This document shows, piece after piece, positions 1-5,239 of a stretch of 5,244 nucleotides of DNA. The stretch is from assembly GCA_018335765.1 (NCBI GenBank), contig JAGXRU010000029.1, forward strand, positions 1-5,244, given 5' to 3'. The notes beneath the pieces are model-generated. The model saw only the letters and a list, made by a program, of their open reading frames with translations. It had not been told where the DNA came from and did not search any database. This DNA comes from Alkaliphilus sp. GTDB taxonomy: Bacteria > Bacillota > Clostridia > Peptostreptococcales > Thermotaleaceae. How positions within the stretch are numbered: position 1 is the first letter of the stretch; every line of letters begins with the position of its first letter. The position numbers and the translations under genes are program-made.

Positions 1-231
1 AACAGGTATAAAGCCTTTGTGAGTGGCATAGGCCAAGGGAGTTCCAAATATGAATCCTCTAGATTCTGGTCCTACAATTAAGTCAAAGTCTAAATCTTTT
101 AGTTCATCTACAAAAAGATTTATAGTATGACTAAAAGCTTCTCCATCCTGCAATAGCGTGGTAATATCTTTGAAGCTTATACCTTTTTCAGGAAAATCAG
201 ATATCACCCTTATTTTATCTTTTAGATTCAT
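1..231 (-). CDS. apt: Adenine phosphoribosyltransferase, N-terminal 77 residues (runs off left edge)
   Basis: Partial gene; the window holds codons 1-77 and the rest lies beyond position 1. Apt is a cytoplasmic purine-salvage enzyme that converts adenine and PRPP to AMP and pyrophosphate. The visible part matches the family's N-terminal half: a DFPEKGISFKDIT segment (residues 12-24, like the family's YPxPGIxFrDiT), then LIVGPESRGFIFG (residues 51-63, like the family's VxGxEARGFxFG), followed by the start of the next strand (GFIPV, 73-77). The PRPP-binding loop that would confirm the family lies in the missing part. The ATG at 229-231 has an AGGAGG ribosome site at 239-244, 7 bases upstream. 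It follows secF on the same strand after a gap of 140 bases, with no recJ between. The assignment rests on remembered family motifs, and the match is clear. Confidence 0.93.
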   Translation of the reverse strand, partial: MNLKDKIRVISDFPEKGISFKDITTLLQDGEAFSHTINLFVDELKDLDFDLIVGPESRGFIFGTPLAYATHKGFIPV

Positions 232-285
232 GATTCATCCTCCTAATATTATTTAATTTATGGATAGAAAAGATCTAGTTTTTTA

Positions 286-314
286 GATATACTTAATAGC
301 TACAAAGGTAACAA
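286..314 (-). promoter_or_regulatory. Possible weak promoter for apt
   Basis: On the minus strand, TTGTTA (309-314) and TATATC (286-291) are separated by 17 bases. Each box matches the sigma-A consensus at 4 of 6 positions. It would start transcription about 40-50 bases before the apt start codon. The -35 box lies inside the 3' arm of the stem-loop at 304-341. The region is very AT-rich, so a match of this quality can occur by chance. Confidence 0.25.
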
Positions 315-341
315 TATCTAATTTTAGAAATTATTACCTTT
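304..341 (-). other. 38-nt stem-loop in the secF-apt gap
   Basis: Read on the minus strand, AAAGGTAATAAT (341-330) pairs with ATTGTTACCTTT (315-304) as 12 pairs including one G-U. After a T-T mismatch the stem continues with TCTA/TAGA and a 4-base AAAT loop. The one imperfect pair is G-U only on the strand in which secF and apt are transcribed; on the other strand it is an A-C mismatch. This suggests the structure forms in RNA. It starts 30 bases after the secF stop codon. No run of T follows the stem, so it is not a standard intrinsic terminator. It could stabilise the secF 3' end, end transcription weakly, or be chance in AT-rich DNA. I see no purine-riboswitch core in this gap. Confidence 0.5.
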
Positions 342-371
342 CGAGATAAACTTATGTGCAATCCTATAATT

Positions 372-1253
372 CTATGATGCATTGTAGCCTGTTCTTTTCT
401 TCTCCCAATTTTTCCACAACACCCATATTGGGCTTGCTATAAAAATTGAAGAATATGAACCCACTAAAATACCTGCGATTAGTGGGAGAGAAAATTGTCT
501 AATTGATTCAACCCCTAATATATATAGGGCTGTAATTGTTAATAGAGTTGTTAAGGAAGTATTAATTGTACGAGCCATGGTTTGTTCTATACTTATATTT
601 GCCAACTCATTGTAATCCTTTTTCTTTAGAAATTTAATGTTTTCTCTTATTCTATCAAACACAACTATGGTGTCATTTATGGAGTAACCAACAATAGTTA
701 ACATTGCCGCCACAAAGGAACTATTAACTGTAAGTCTAAATATCGAAAAGATGGCTAATACCACAAGCACATCATGAATTAGGGCTATTATGGCAGCAAT
801 GCCAAATTTCAGTTCAAATCTGAAAGAAACATAAATTAATATACATAGAGTTGAAATCAAAATAGATACTAAAGCCCTTTTTTGAATTTCCCTGCCTATA
901 GCTGGACCAAATTGTTCAGCTTGAACAAAGTCATCATCAGTTAAGTTGTATTTTTCCTGAAAAACACTGAATATCTCTTGTCGTTGAGAGTTATTCAATG
1001 CTTGAGTGGTTCTAATGATTATCTCATTATTTTCTTCTCCAATATGGACAATATCTGCATTTAATGCAAAGGGTGCAATTATATCGTCTACTTCATCAAC
1101 AGATACGAATTTATTTAAATTTATTTGAATCATAGTACCGCCAGTGAAATCAATACCTAAGTTTAATCCGCTTATCAATGCTATTATCAAGCCGAGAATT
1201 ATTATCGCAGTAGAAAGTCCGAACCAAATCTTGCTTTTTTCGATTATTTGCAT
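372..1253 (-). CDS. secF: Protein translocase subunit SecF
   Basis: SecF pairs with SecD in the cytoplasmic membrane to form the proton-driven complex that helps SecYEG complete protein export. The predicted protein is 293 residues with six membrane segments (about 10-29, 127-143, 151-172, 178-199, 233-249 and 255-277) and an external domain between the first two. Family marks are LGIDFTGG (32-39), FGPAIGREI (115-123), GYSINDTIVVFDRIREN (189-205) and RTINTSLTTLL (228-238). By my reading, Asp194 and Arg228 correspond to the TM-region Asp and Arg important for proton-coupled function in Thermus SecDF. Start choice: an in-frame ATG at 1260-1262 sits only 1 base from the AAAGGA ribosome site, whereas the ATG at 1251-1253 sits 9 bases away, so I use the latter; the longer form would be 296 residues. 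The ribosome site abuts and partly overlaps the secD stop codon, so translation of the two is probably coupled. SecD and SecF are separate here, unlike the fused Bacillus SecDF. Confidence 0.96.
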   Translation of the reverse strand: MQIIEKSKIWFGLSTAIIILGLIIALISGLNLGIDFTGGTMIQINLNKFVSVDEVDDIIAPFALNADIVHIGEENNEIIIRTTQALNNSQRQEIFSVFQEKYNLTDDDFVQAEQFGPAIGREIQKRALVSILISTLCILIYVSFRFELKFGIAAIIALIHDVLVVLAIFSIFRLTVNSSFVAAMLTIVGYSINDTIVVFDRIRENIKFLKKKDYNELANISIEQTMARTINTSLTTLLTITALYILGVESIRQFSLPLIAGILVGSYSSIFIASPIWVLWKNWEKKRTGYNAS

Positions 1254-1262
1254 CTGTATCAT

Positions 1263-1270
1263 TCCTTTCT
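1263..1270 (-). promoter_or_regulatory. secF ribosome binding site that decides the start codon
   Basis: On the minus strand this reads AGAAAGGA. The AAAGGA core (1263-1268) is 1 base from the upstream ATG at 1260-1262 and 9 bases from the ATG at 1251-1253, which favours the second. The site overlaps the secD TAG stop (1269-1271), the usual layout for coupled translation. Confidence 0.7.
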
Positions 1271-2531
1271 ATGCTCCATATAATTTAGTATTTTTAAAAA
1301 TATTAATATCAATAAACAATTTGAGCAATAATCTAGTTACAACTATTGCTGTGAACATACTGACTGTAATACCAATCATGAGAGTTACTGCAAAGCCTCT
1401 GATTGGACCCGTGCCAAATTGATATAAAACAATGCCCGCAATAAGAGTAGTAATATTAGAATCAAGGATTGTCGTCAATGCCCTTGAAAATCCGGAAGCT
1501 ACAGCTGCTCTTAACGATTTTCCATTTTTAATTTCTTCTTTTATTCTTTCAAAGATTATAATATTAGCATCTACTGCCATACCTATAGATAGTATTAATC
1601 CTGCTAAGCCTGGCAGAGTAAGAACTGCTCCAAAGCCAACCATAACCCAAAGTAAAATTAATATATAGATTACCAAAGCTATACTGGCAATCAGCCCAGG
1701 TATTTTATAATATATCATCATAAATAAAAAAACTAAAGCTATTCCAATTGCACCAGCATAGACACTCTTTACAAGAGAATCCATACCTAATGTAGGACCT
1801 ATGGCTGAGGTCTGCACTTCCAACAACGATACGGGCAGTGCTCCTCCTCTTATTAATGCTGCCAACTGTGAAGCTTCATCTATGGTAAAATCACCTGTAA
1901 TGATTGCTCTGCCATTAGGGATTTCATTTTCAACCCGAGGAGCAGATATGATTTCATTATCTAACACAATAGCAATGATATTTTCATCTGAACCATATGA
2001 AGCAGCAGCTGCCTCCTTCGTGGCGGCTTGAAATGCAACAGCACCTTCACTATCAAACTCCAAAGAAACGGAAGGTAAATTGCCTTTTTGGCTTTCAAAA
2101 ACAACCTCAGCATTTTTGACCTGATTTCCAGTTAAAATTACCTCTCCGTCGAATTTCATAAATTGAAGTTGGGCCACCTTTCCTACGGCCTCAATAGCTT
2201 CTTGGGCATTTCTAACACCGGGAAGTTCTATTCTAATTCTCTTATCACCCTCACGAGTAATGTTTGGTTCAGTTAATCCCATTGCGTTAACCCTGCGTTC
2301 AATTACTTGCTTTGTTTGGTTCATTAACTCATCTAAGTCAGCACCAGAAACATCTGTTTGAGCTTCTAGTACTACGAATACACCACCCTTTAAGTCTAAA
2401 CCAAGCTTCATTGACTGAGAGAATGGTTCGACCTTTACATTGCCAACTTCTAAGCCATTTATTCCTGCAACGACGCCCGCTGTAATTATTCCAATAATTA
2501 GCAACAGAAAGATCGCATTTTTTACCTTCAT
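1269..2531 (-). CDS. secD: Protein translocase subunit SecD
   Basis: SecD is the larger half of the SecDF complex, which uses the proton gradient to pull preproteins through SecYEG from the outer face of the membrane. The predicted protein is 420 residues, near the usual size for clostridial SecD and shorter than the E. coli form. One membrane segment (about 5-24) is followed by a large external region with LGLDLKGG (43-50), a VIERRVNAMGLTEP segment (77-90) and GDFTIDEASQLAALIRGGALP (213-233). Five more membrane segments follow (about 256-273, 279-298, 303-327, 352-372 and 380-403). GLILSIGMAVDANIIIFERI (311-330) is the family's TM4 signature; Asp321 in it corresponds, by my reading, to the Asp essential for proton-coupled activity in Thermus SecDF. 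The ATG at 2529-2531 has AAGGAGG at 2540-2546, 8 bases upstream. It has its own good promoter and is followed by secF at once. Confidence 0.97.
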   Translation of the reverse strand: MKVKNAIFLLLIIGIITAGVVAGINGLEVGNVKVEPFSQSMKLGLDLKGGVFVVLEAQTDVSGADLDELMNQTKQVIERRVNAMGLTEPNITREGDKRIRIELPGVRNAQEAIEAVGKVAQLQFMKFDGEVILTGNQVKNAEVVFESQKGNLPSVSLEFDSEGAVAFQAATKEAAAASYGSDENIIAIVLDNEIISAPRVENEIPNGRAIITGDFTIDEASQLAALIRGGALPVSLLEVQTSAIGPTLGMDSLVKSVYAGAIGIALVFLFMMIYYKIPGLIASIALVIYILILLWVMVGFGAVLTLPGLAGLILSIGMAVDANIIIFERIKEEIKNGKSLRAAVASGFSRALTTILDSNITTLIAGIVLYQFGTGPIRGFAVTLMIGITVSMFTAIVVTRLLLKLFIDINIFKNTKLYGA

Positions 2532-2564
2532 AGTCTATGCCTCCTTATTATATTCGTAAGTTAT

Positions 2565-2593
2565 ATTATATACACAATACCCATGAGCGTCAA
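2565..2593 (-). promoter_or_regulatory. Sigma-A type promoter for secD-secF
   Basis: On the minus strand TTGACG (2588-2593, 5 of 6 to consensus) and TATAAT (2565-2570, perfect) are separated by exactly 17 bases. The predicted start is near 2558, giving a leader of about 25-30 bases that contains the AAGGAGG ribosome site at 2540-2546. The gap of 105 bases from the carbonic anhydrase-like gene to secD also has an AT-only hairpin near 2610-2623, too weak to call a terminator. Read-through from the upstream genes into secD is therefore possible. Confidence 0.75.
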
Positions 2594-2636
2594 TATAATG
2601 AGTTTTTACATTAAAATGTATACAAAATATAGTTTT

Positions 2637-3143
2637 TTAATATTTATGGTTATTGGCTATTTTAACATAATTCTCTGCGGATTTCTTAATTCCTTCACAT
2701 TCTGATACCGTCAGCTCTCTTATCACTTTAGCAGGAGTTCCCACAACCAAAGAATTGGATTTAATCAGCTTTCCAGGAGGAACTAGAGATCCAGCACCTA
2801 TTATCACATTGCTCTCTATTACAGCTCCGTCCAGAATAATGGCTCCCATACCTATCAAAACATTGTCTTTAATTGTGCAAGCATGGATGATCGCACCATG
2901 TCCTACTGTAACATTATCACCAATTAAAGTAGGCAGATCTTTATTTAAATGAATTACGGTATTGTCCTGAATGTTTGAATTTTCTCCAATTTCAATATAG
3001 CTTACGTCTCCTCTTAAAACAGTCCCATACCAAACACTCGAATTTTCGCCAATGCTTACTTTTCCAATCACTGTGGCATTTTCTGCTATAAAACAACTGT
3101 CGTGTATTTTGGGTCTATGATCTTGGTAGGCTAATATCATCAT
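2637..3143 (-). CDS. Gamma-class carbonic anhydrase-like hexapeptide-repeat protein
   Basis: Predicted cytoplasmic protein of 168 residues, the usual length of the gamma-CA/YrdA/PaaY group. Hexapeptide repeats of the form I-G-x-x-x-x (VIGKVSIGENSSV 25-37, LIGDNVTVGHGAII 73-86, LIGMGAIILDGAVI 96-109, VIIGAGSLVPPG 113-124) predict a left-handed beta-helix that trimerises. The three zinc ligands are present: His65 (in IQDNTVIH), His82 and His87 (in GHGAIIH). Arg44 and Asp46 (RGD) and Gln59-Asp60 also match active-site positions of the Methanosarcina enzyme Cam. The acidic proton-shuttle loop of Cam is absent, as in the shorter CamH-like members, so CO2 hydration is plausible but unproven; some relatives show no such activity. 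The start ATG (3141-3143) overlaps the scfB stop in ATGA, and an AAAGGA ribosome site lies 6 bases upstream; a second ATG follows directly. The overlap implies coupled translation with the SCIFF maturase, but no biochemical link between them is known to me. Confidence 0.88.
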   Translation of the reverse strand: MMILAYQDHRPKIHDSCFIAENATVIGKVSIGENSSVWYGTVLRGDVSYIEIGENSNIQDNTVIHLNKDLPTLIGDNVTVGHGAIIHACTIKDNVLIGMGAIILDGAVIESNVIIGAGSLVPPGKLIKSNSLVVGTPAKVIRELTVSECEGIKKSAENYVKIANNHKY

Positions 3144-4498
3144 TTCACATCCTTTCCATTAAACAACTTTGCTTGAATCCCTAAGGAACATTCAATCCGT
3201 TTCTTCTCCATTTTACATCCAAGCTCATATGGCTGAGAAATATCCCCATTGCTATGATAAGCATTGGCATGACAACCACCGCTACAATAGAATTTAGCCC
3301 AGCATTGCTGACATAAGCTTTTGTTATATACATGTGCCTTACTAAAGCTAATTCCAATCGATTTATCAAACCGACTCTCAGCCAAATTTCCCATTAAGAA
3401 TTCCTTCTGTCCTACAAATTGGTGGCAAGGAAATATGTCCCCTTCGGGTGTTATGGCAAGATATTCCAAACCAGCGCCACAACCTGAGATTCTCTTTGCA
3501 AAGCATGGTCCCTGGTTTAGATCAACCTGGAAGTGAAAGAAGTTGAATCTGTTTTCATTGTATCTACTCATATATTCCTCAGCCAAAATATCATATTGAT
3601 CAAAAATCACTGGCAGGTCTTCTTCTCTGATAGAATACAAATTTTGTGGATCAGTAACTACGGGTTCAATAGATGTATTTTTAAATCCTAGGTCTGCCAA
3701 GTGTAAAACATCCTGCGAAAAATCAAGATAATCCCTGGTGAAGGTTCCTCTGACATAATAATTTTTCTCTTGCCGTGATTCTATTAACTTTTTTATTTTA
3801 GGAACAATTATGTCATAGGTACCATCACCATTTTGAGTATATCTCATATTATCATTAACCTTTTTTCTTCCATCAATGCTCAAAACCACATTATCAATAT
3901 ATTTGTTTATATATTGAATATTTTGTTCATTTAACATTACCCCATTAGTGGTTAGCGTGAATCTGAATTTTTTGTTGTTCTGTTTTTCTTTAGACCTTCC
4001 ATATTCAACAATTTTTTTTACCACTTCGAAATTCAATAGCGGTTCACCGCCAAAAAAATCTATTTCAAGGTTCTTTCGATTACCCGAATTTTCCAACAGA
4101 AAATCTATTGCTTTTATCCCTACTTCTTCACTCATCAGTGTGCGTGCACCTTGGAAATCTCCTTGGGATGCAAAACAATACTTGCATCTAATATTGCAAT
4201 CATGGGCAATATGAATACATAGTGCTTTTATAACCGTATCTCTATTATCTAGAGTATAGTCTTCATAATAGTCTTTTGTAAATAACAGGCCTTCCTTTTC
4301 TAAGATTTCTATTTCTTTTATTGCTTCTGCTATTTCATTTTTATTATATTTATCTTTTAATTTAAAAATAATTTCTTCAGAACTCAATTCCTTGTATGAA
4401 TCTATTATATCATAAACTATGGAGTCAACGATATGAACAGCTCCACTATATACATCTAAAACAAGCATTATATTTCCATGTTGATACTTATGTATCAT
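3140..4498 (-). CDS. scfB: SCIFF peptide maturase, radical SAM/SPASM thioether-forming enzyme
   Basis: Predicted 452-residue enzyme (TIGR03974-type; CteB is the studied homologue). It should use S-adenosylmethionine and iron-sulfur clusters to join a cysteine sulfur to a threonine in the ScfA peptide. Residues about 1-75 look like a PqqD-like peptide-recognition domain (RRE). The radical SAM core starts with a CX3CX2C motif at Cys101, Cys105 and Cys108 that binds the [4Fe-4S] cluster, followed by GGEP (150-153) for SAM and a LTTNG strand (182-186). The C-terminal SPASM region has cysteines 332, 340, 358, 396, 399, 405, 409, 428 and 437, enough for two auxiliary clusters. The ATG at 4496-4498 has AAGGAGG (4509-4515) 10 bases upstream. 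The gene lies just after the SCIFF precursor gene, with a terminator between, and its stop overlaps the next gene. The adjacent precursor makes this assignment very safe. Confidence 0.96.
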   Translation of the reverse strand: MIHKYQHGNIMLVLDVYSGAVHIVDSIVYDIIDSYKELSSEEIIFKLKDKYNKNEIAEAIKEIEILEKEGLLFTKDYYEDYTLDNRDTVIKALCIHIAHDCNIRCKYCFASQGDFQGARTLMSEEVGIKAIDFLLENSGNRKNLEIDFFGGEPLLNFEVVKKIVEYGRSKEKQNNKKFRFTLTTNGVMLNEQNIQYINKYIDNVVLSIDGRKKVNDNMRYTQNGDGTYDIIVPKIKKLIESRQEKNYYVRGTFTRDYLDFSQDVLHLADLGFKNTSIEPVVTDPQNLYSIREEDLPVIFDQYDILAEEYMSRYNENRFNFFHFQVDLNQGPCFAKRISGCGAGLEYLAITPEGDIFPCHQFVGQKEFLMGNLAESRFDKSIGISFSKAHVYNKSLCQQCWAKFYCSGGCHANAYHSNGDISQPYELGCKMEKKRIECSLGIQAKLFNGKDVK

Positions 4499-4545
4499 TG
4501 TTTAGGTACCTCCTTCTTGGTTAAAATTGCTTCGGTTTAACGCAT

Positions 4546-4578
4546 TTAAAAAACAGTAATTTGATTACTGTTTTTTAA
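4546..4578 (-). terminator. Intrinsic terminator (partial, read-through) between scfA and scfB
   Basis: A perfect 15-bp inverted repeat with a 3-base loop: CAGTAAT (minus strand, 4570-4564 side: CAGTAAT/ATTACTG core) flanked by runs of six A and six T. On the minus strand this gives a short stem followed by TTTTTT, the standard Rho-independent form. It starts 7 bases after the scfA stop and ends 47 bases before the scfB start. The symmetrical A and T runs would also allow function on the plus strand, but no plus-strand gene is present. No other clear promoter was seen for scfB, so expression by incomplete termination is inferred. Confidence 0.88.
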
Positions 4579-4584
4579 TATGTA

Positions 4585-4725
4585 TTATTTATTTTCGCAT
4601 TCTTGATTTGCAACAGTACATGATGTTTTGCATGCAGATTGACAAGAGGTTTGGCACTCTCCACAACCGCCTTTACCAACACTTTCAAGAAGTGTCGCTT
4701 TTGAAATTGTAGTAATATGGTTCAT
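4585..4725 (-). CDS. scfA: SCIFF peptide precursor (six cysteines in forty-five residues), ranthipeptide
   Basis: A 46-residue peptide that is easily missed because of its length. The C-terminal half has six cysteines at 21, 24, 28, 32, 36 and 43, in the spacing known for SCIFF, with the recognisable segment CQTSCQSACKTSCTVANQ (24-41). The N-terminal 20 residues (beginning MNHITTISKA) have no cysteine and should act as the leader bound by the RRE domain of ScfB. In the homologue CteA the reported thioether joins Cys32 and Thr37; both residues fall at the same numbers here. The ATG at 4723-4725 has a GGGGG ribosome site (4735-4739) 9 bases upstream. The gene has its own promoter directly upstream and a strong terminator directly downstream, consistent with high expression relative to scfB. 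No signal peptide, protease or exporter gene is seen in the window, so how or whether the mature peptide leaves the cell is unknown. Confidence 0.96.
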   Translation of the reverse strand: MNHITTISKATLLESVGKGGCGECQTSCQSACKTSCTVANQECENK

Positions 4726-4734
4726 TATTTTCTT

Positions 4735-4739
4735 CCCCC
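4735..4739 (-). promoter_or_regulatory. scfA ribosome binding site, non-standard GGGGG
   Basis: The minus strand reads GGGGGAAG 9 bases before the scfA ATG. GGGGG can pair with the CCUCC of 16S rRNA through one G-U pair. The main neighbouring genes with clear ribosome sites use GGAGG forms, so this one differs but should still work. Confidence 0.6.
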
Positions 4740-4761
4740 ACTCTTTAAATTATCCTATTTA

Positions 4762-4790
4762 ACTATAACATATAGTAATTTACTTATCAA
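4762..4790 (-). promoter_or_regulatory. Promoter for scfA with extended -10
   Basis: On the minus strand TTGATA (4785-4790, 5 of 6 to consensus) and TATAGT (4762-4767, 5 of 6) are 17 bases apart. A TGT precedes the -10 box directly (4768-4770), making an extended -10. The predicted start is near 4755, about 30 bases before the scfA ATG. The -35 box lies 5 bases past the stop codon of the membrane-protein gene, and no terminator separates them, so read-through from upstream is also possible. An inverted repeat, ACTATA-ACA-TATAGT (4762-4776), covers the -10 box and could be an operator or chance. Confidence 0.72.
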
Positions 4791-4795
4791 AGCAA

Positions 4796-5188
4796 TTATT
4801 TTAAATTAACACCAATAATTCCTCCAAGACCACCTGAAGCTATTCCTATAACTCCTTTGTACAAGACAGAACTATTCATGTTGAAATCTTCCATAAATAC
4901 CCAACTAATTAATATCAAAAATACTACATATATACAACCCTCTAATACGCCAATCAACCAGCCTTTTTTTTTGATTTTAGCGCCTACGTACATTCCTGAA
5001 ATTAAAGCACTCACTACCATGGTTATTGCTGCAAACAAGGGTATCAAAGCTTCTGAAATATTAGTATATGTAATCAGTAATGCCATAATCAAAAAAAGGA
5101 ATAACACAAAAACAACAGCTACTATTATACCTTTTAGGTAAATCAAAACAGGATTACTAATCATTTCAACTGATTTTTTTGATTTCAA
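4796..5188 (-). CDS. TIGR04086 family membrane protein (function unknown)
   Basis: Predicted integral membrane protein of 130 residues with four hydrophobic segments (about 19-40, 47-68, 77-98 and 110-128). A short lysine-rich N-terminus (KSKKS) and a KIKKK stretch (72-76) between segments 2 and 3 suggest those parts face the cytoplasm. The last segment is glycine-rich (IGIASGGLGGIIGV), as I recall for TIGR04086, a clostridial family usually found between yajC and scfA; position and topology both fit. No catalytic motif is visible and the function is unknown. Start choice: there is no ATG near the front. A GGAGG (5197-5201) lies 8 bases before a TTG at 5186-5188, which I take as the start. 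An upstream in-frame TTG at 5201-5203 overlaps that ribosome site, and the first ATG (5162-5164) has no ribosome site. Confidence 0.85.
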   Translation of the reverse strand: MKSKKSVEMISNPVLIYLKGIIVAVVFVLFLFLIMALLITYTNISEALIPLFAAITMVVSALISGMYVGAKIKKKGWLIGVLEGCIYVVFLILISWVFMEDFNMNSSVLYKGVIGIASGGLGGIIGVNLK

Positions 5189-5196
5189 ACCCTTCA

Positions 5197-5201
5197 CCTC
5201 C
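5197..5201 (-). promoter_or_regulatory. Ribosome binding site that sets a TTG start for the TIGR04086 gene
   Basis: The minus strand reads GGAGGTGAAGGGTTTG, where the last three bases are the proposed TTG start (5186-5188) with an 8-base spacer. The site lies inside any longer reading of the frame, which argues against a start at 5203. Confidence 0.72.
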
Positions 5202-5209
5202 AAAGCATT

Positions 5210-5239
5210 CTTATAAAATATTTATGCTAAGGAAGTAAA
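5210..5239 (-). promoter_or_regulatory. Possible promoter for the TIGR04086 gene
   Basis: On the minus strand TTTACT (5234-5239, 4 of 6) and TATAAG (5210-5215, 5 of 6) are 18 bases apart. Transcription would begin near 5203, leaving a leader of only about 15 bases before the TTG start. The DNA is AT-rich and the gene may instead be read from an upstream gene such as yajC outside the window. Confidence 0.3.

Noticed and set aside
232..371. Purine riboswitch or T-box leader before apt
   Set aside because: No three-way-junction core or T-box sequence is visible; only one extended hairpin is present.
1144..1422. Plus-strand open frame of 92 codons across the secD-secF junction
   Set aside because: It lies antisense to two strongly conserved genes, has no convincing ribosome site and resembles no family I know; a by-product of the coding strand.
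2604..2636. Possible terminator after the carbonic anhydrase-like gene (TACAT-TTTA-ATGTA on the minus strand)
   Set aside because: Only 5 pairs with a single G-C each side and no proper T-tract; too weak in AT-rich DNA.
2637..3143. Hexapeptide-repeat acetyltransferase instead of gamma carbonic anhydrase
   Set aside because: All three zinc-ligand histidines and the RGD and QD active-site positions are present, and length and ends match the gamma-CA-like group rather than sugar or serine acetyltransferases.
3181..3369. Minus-strand open frame of 62 codons in another frame of scfB
   Set aside because: It overlaps the conserved SPASM cysteine region of scfB and has no independent evidence.
3948..4214. 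Plus-strand open frame of 88 codons inside scfB
   Set aside because: Antisense to the radical SAM core, including the cluster-binding motif; no support as a gene.
4585..4725. Metallothionein or subtilosin-like bacteriocin
   Set aside because: The cysteine spacing, the CKTSCTV core and the adjacent TIGR03974-type maturase identify SCIFF specifically.
4857..5141. Plus-strand open frame of 94 codons opposite the TIGR04086 gene
   Set aside because: The minus-strand frame has the membrane topology, ribosome site and expected neighbours; the plus frame has none.
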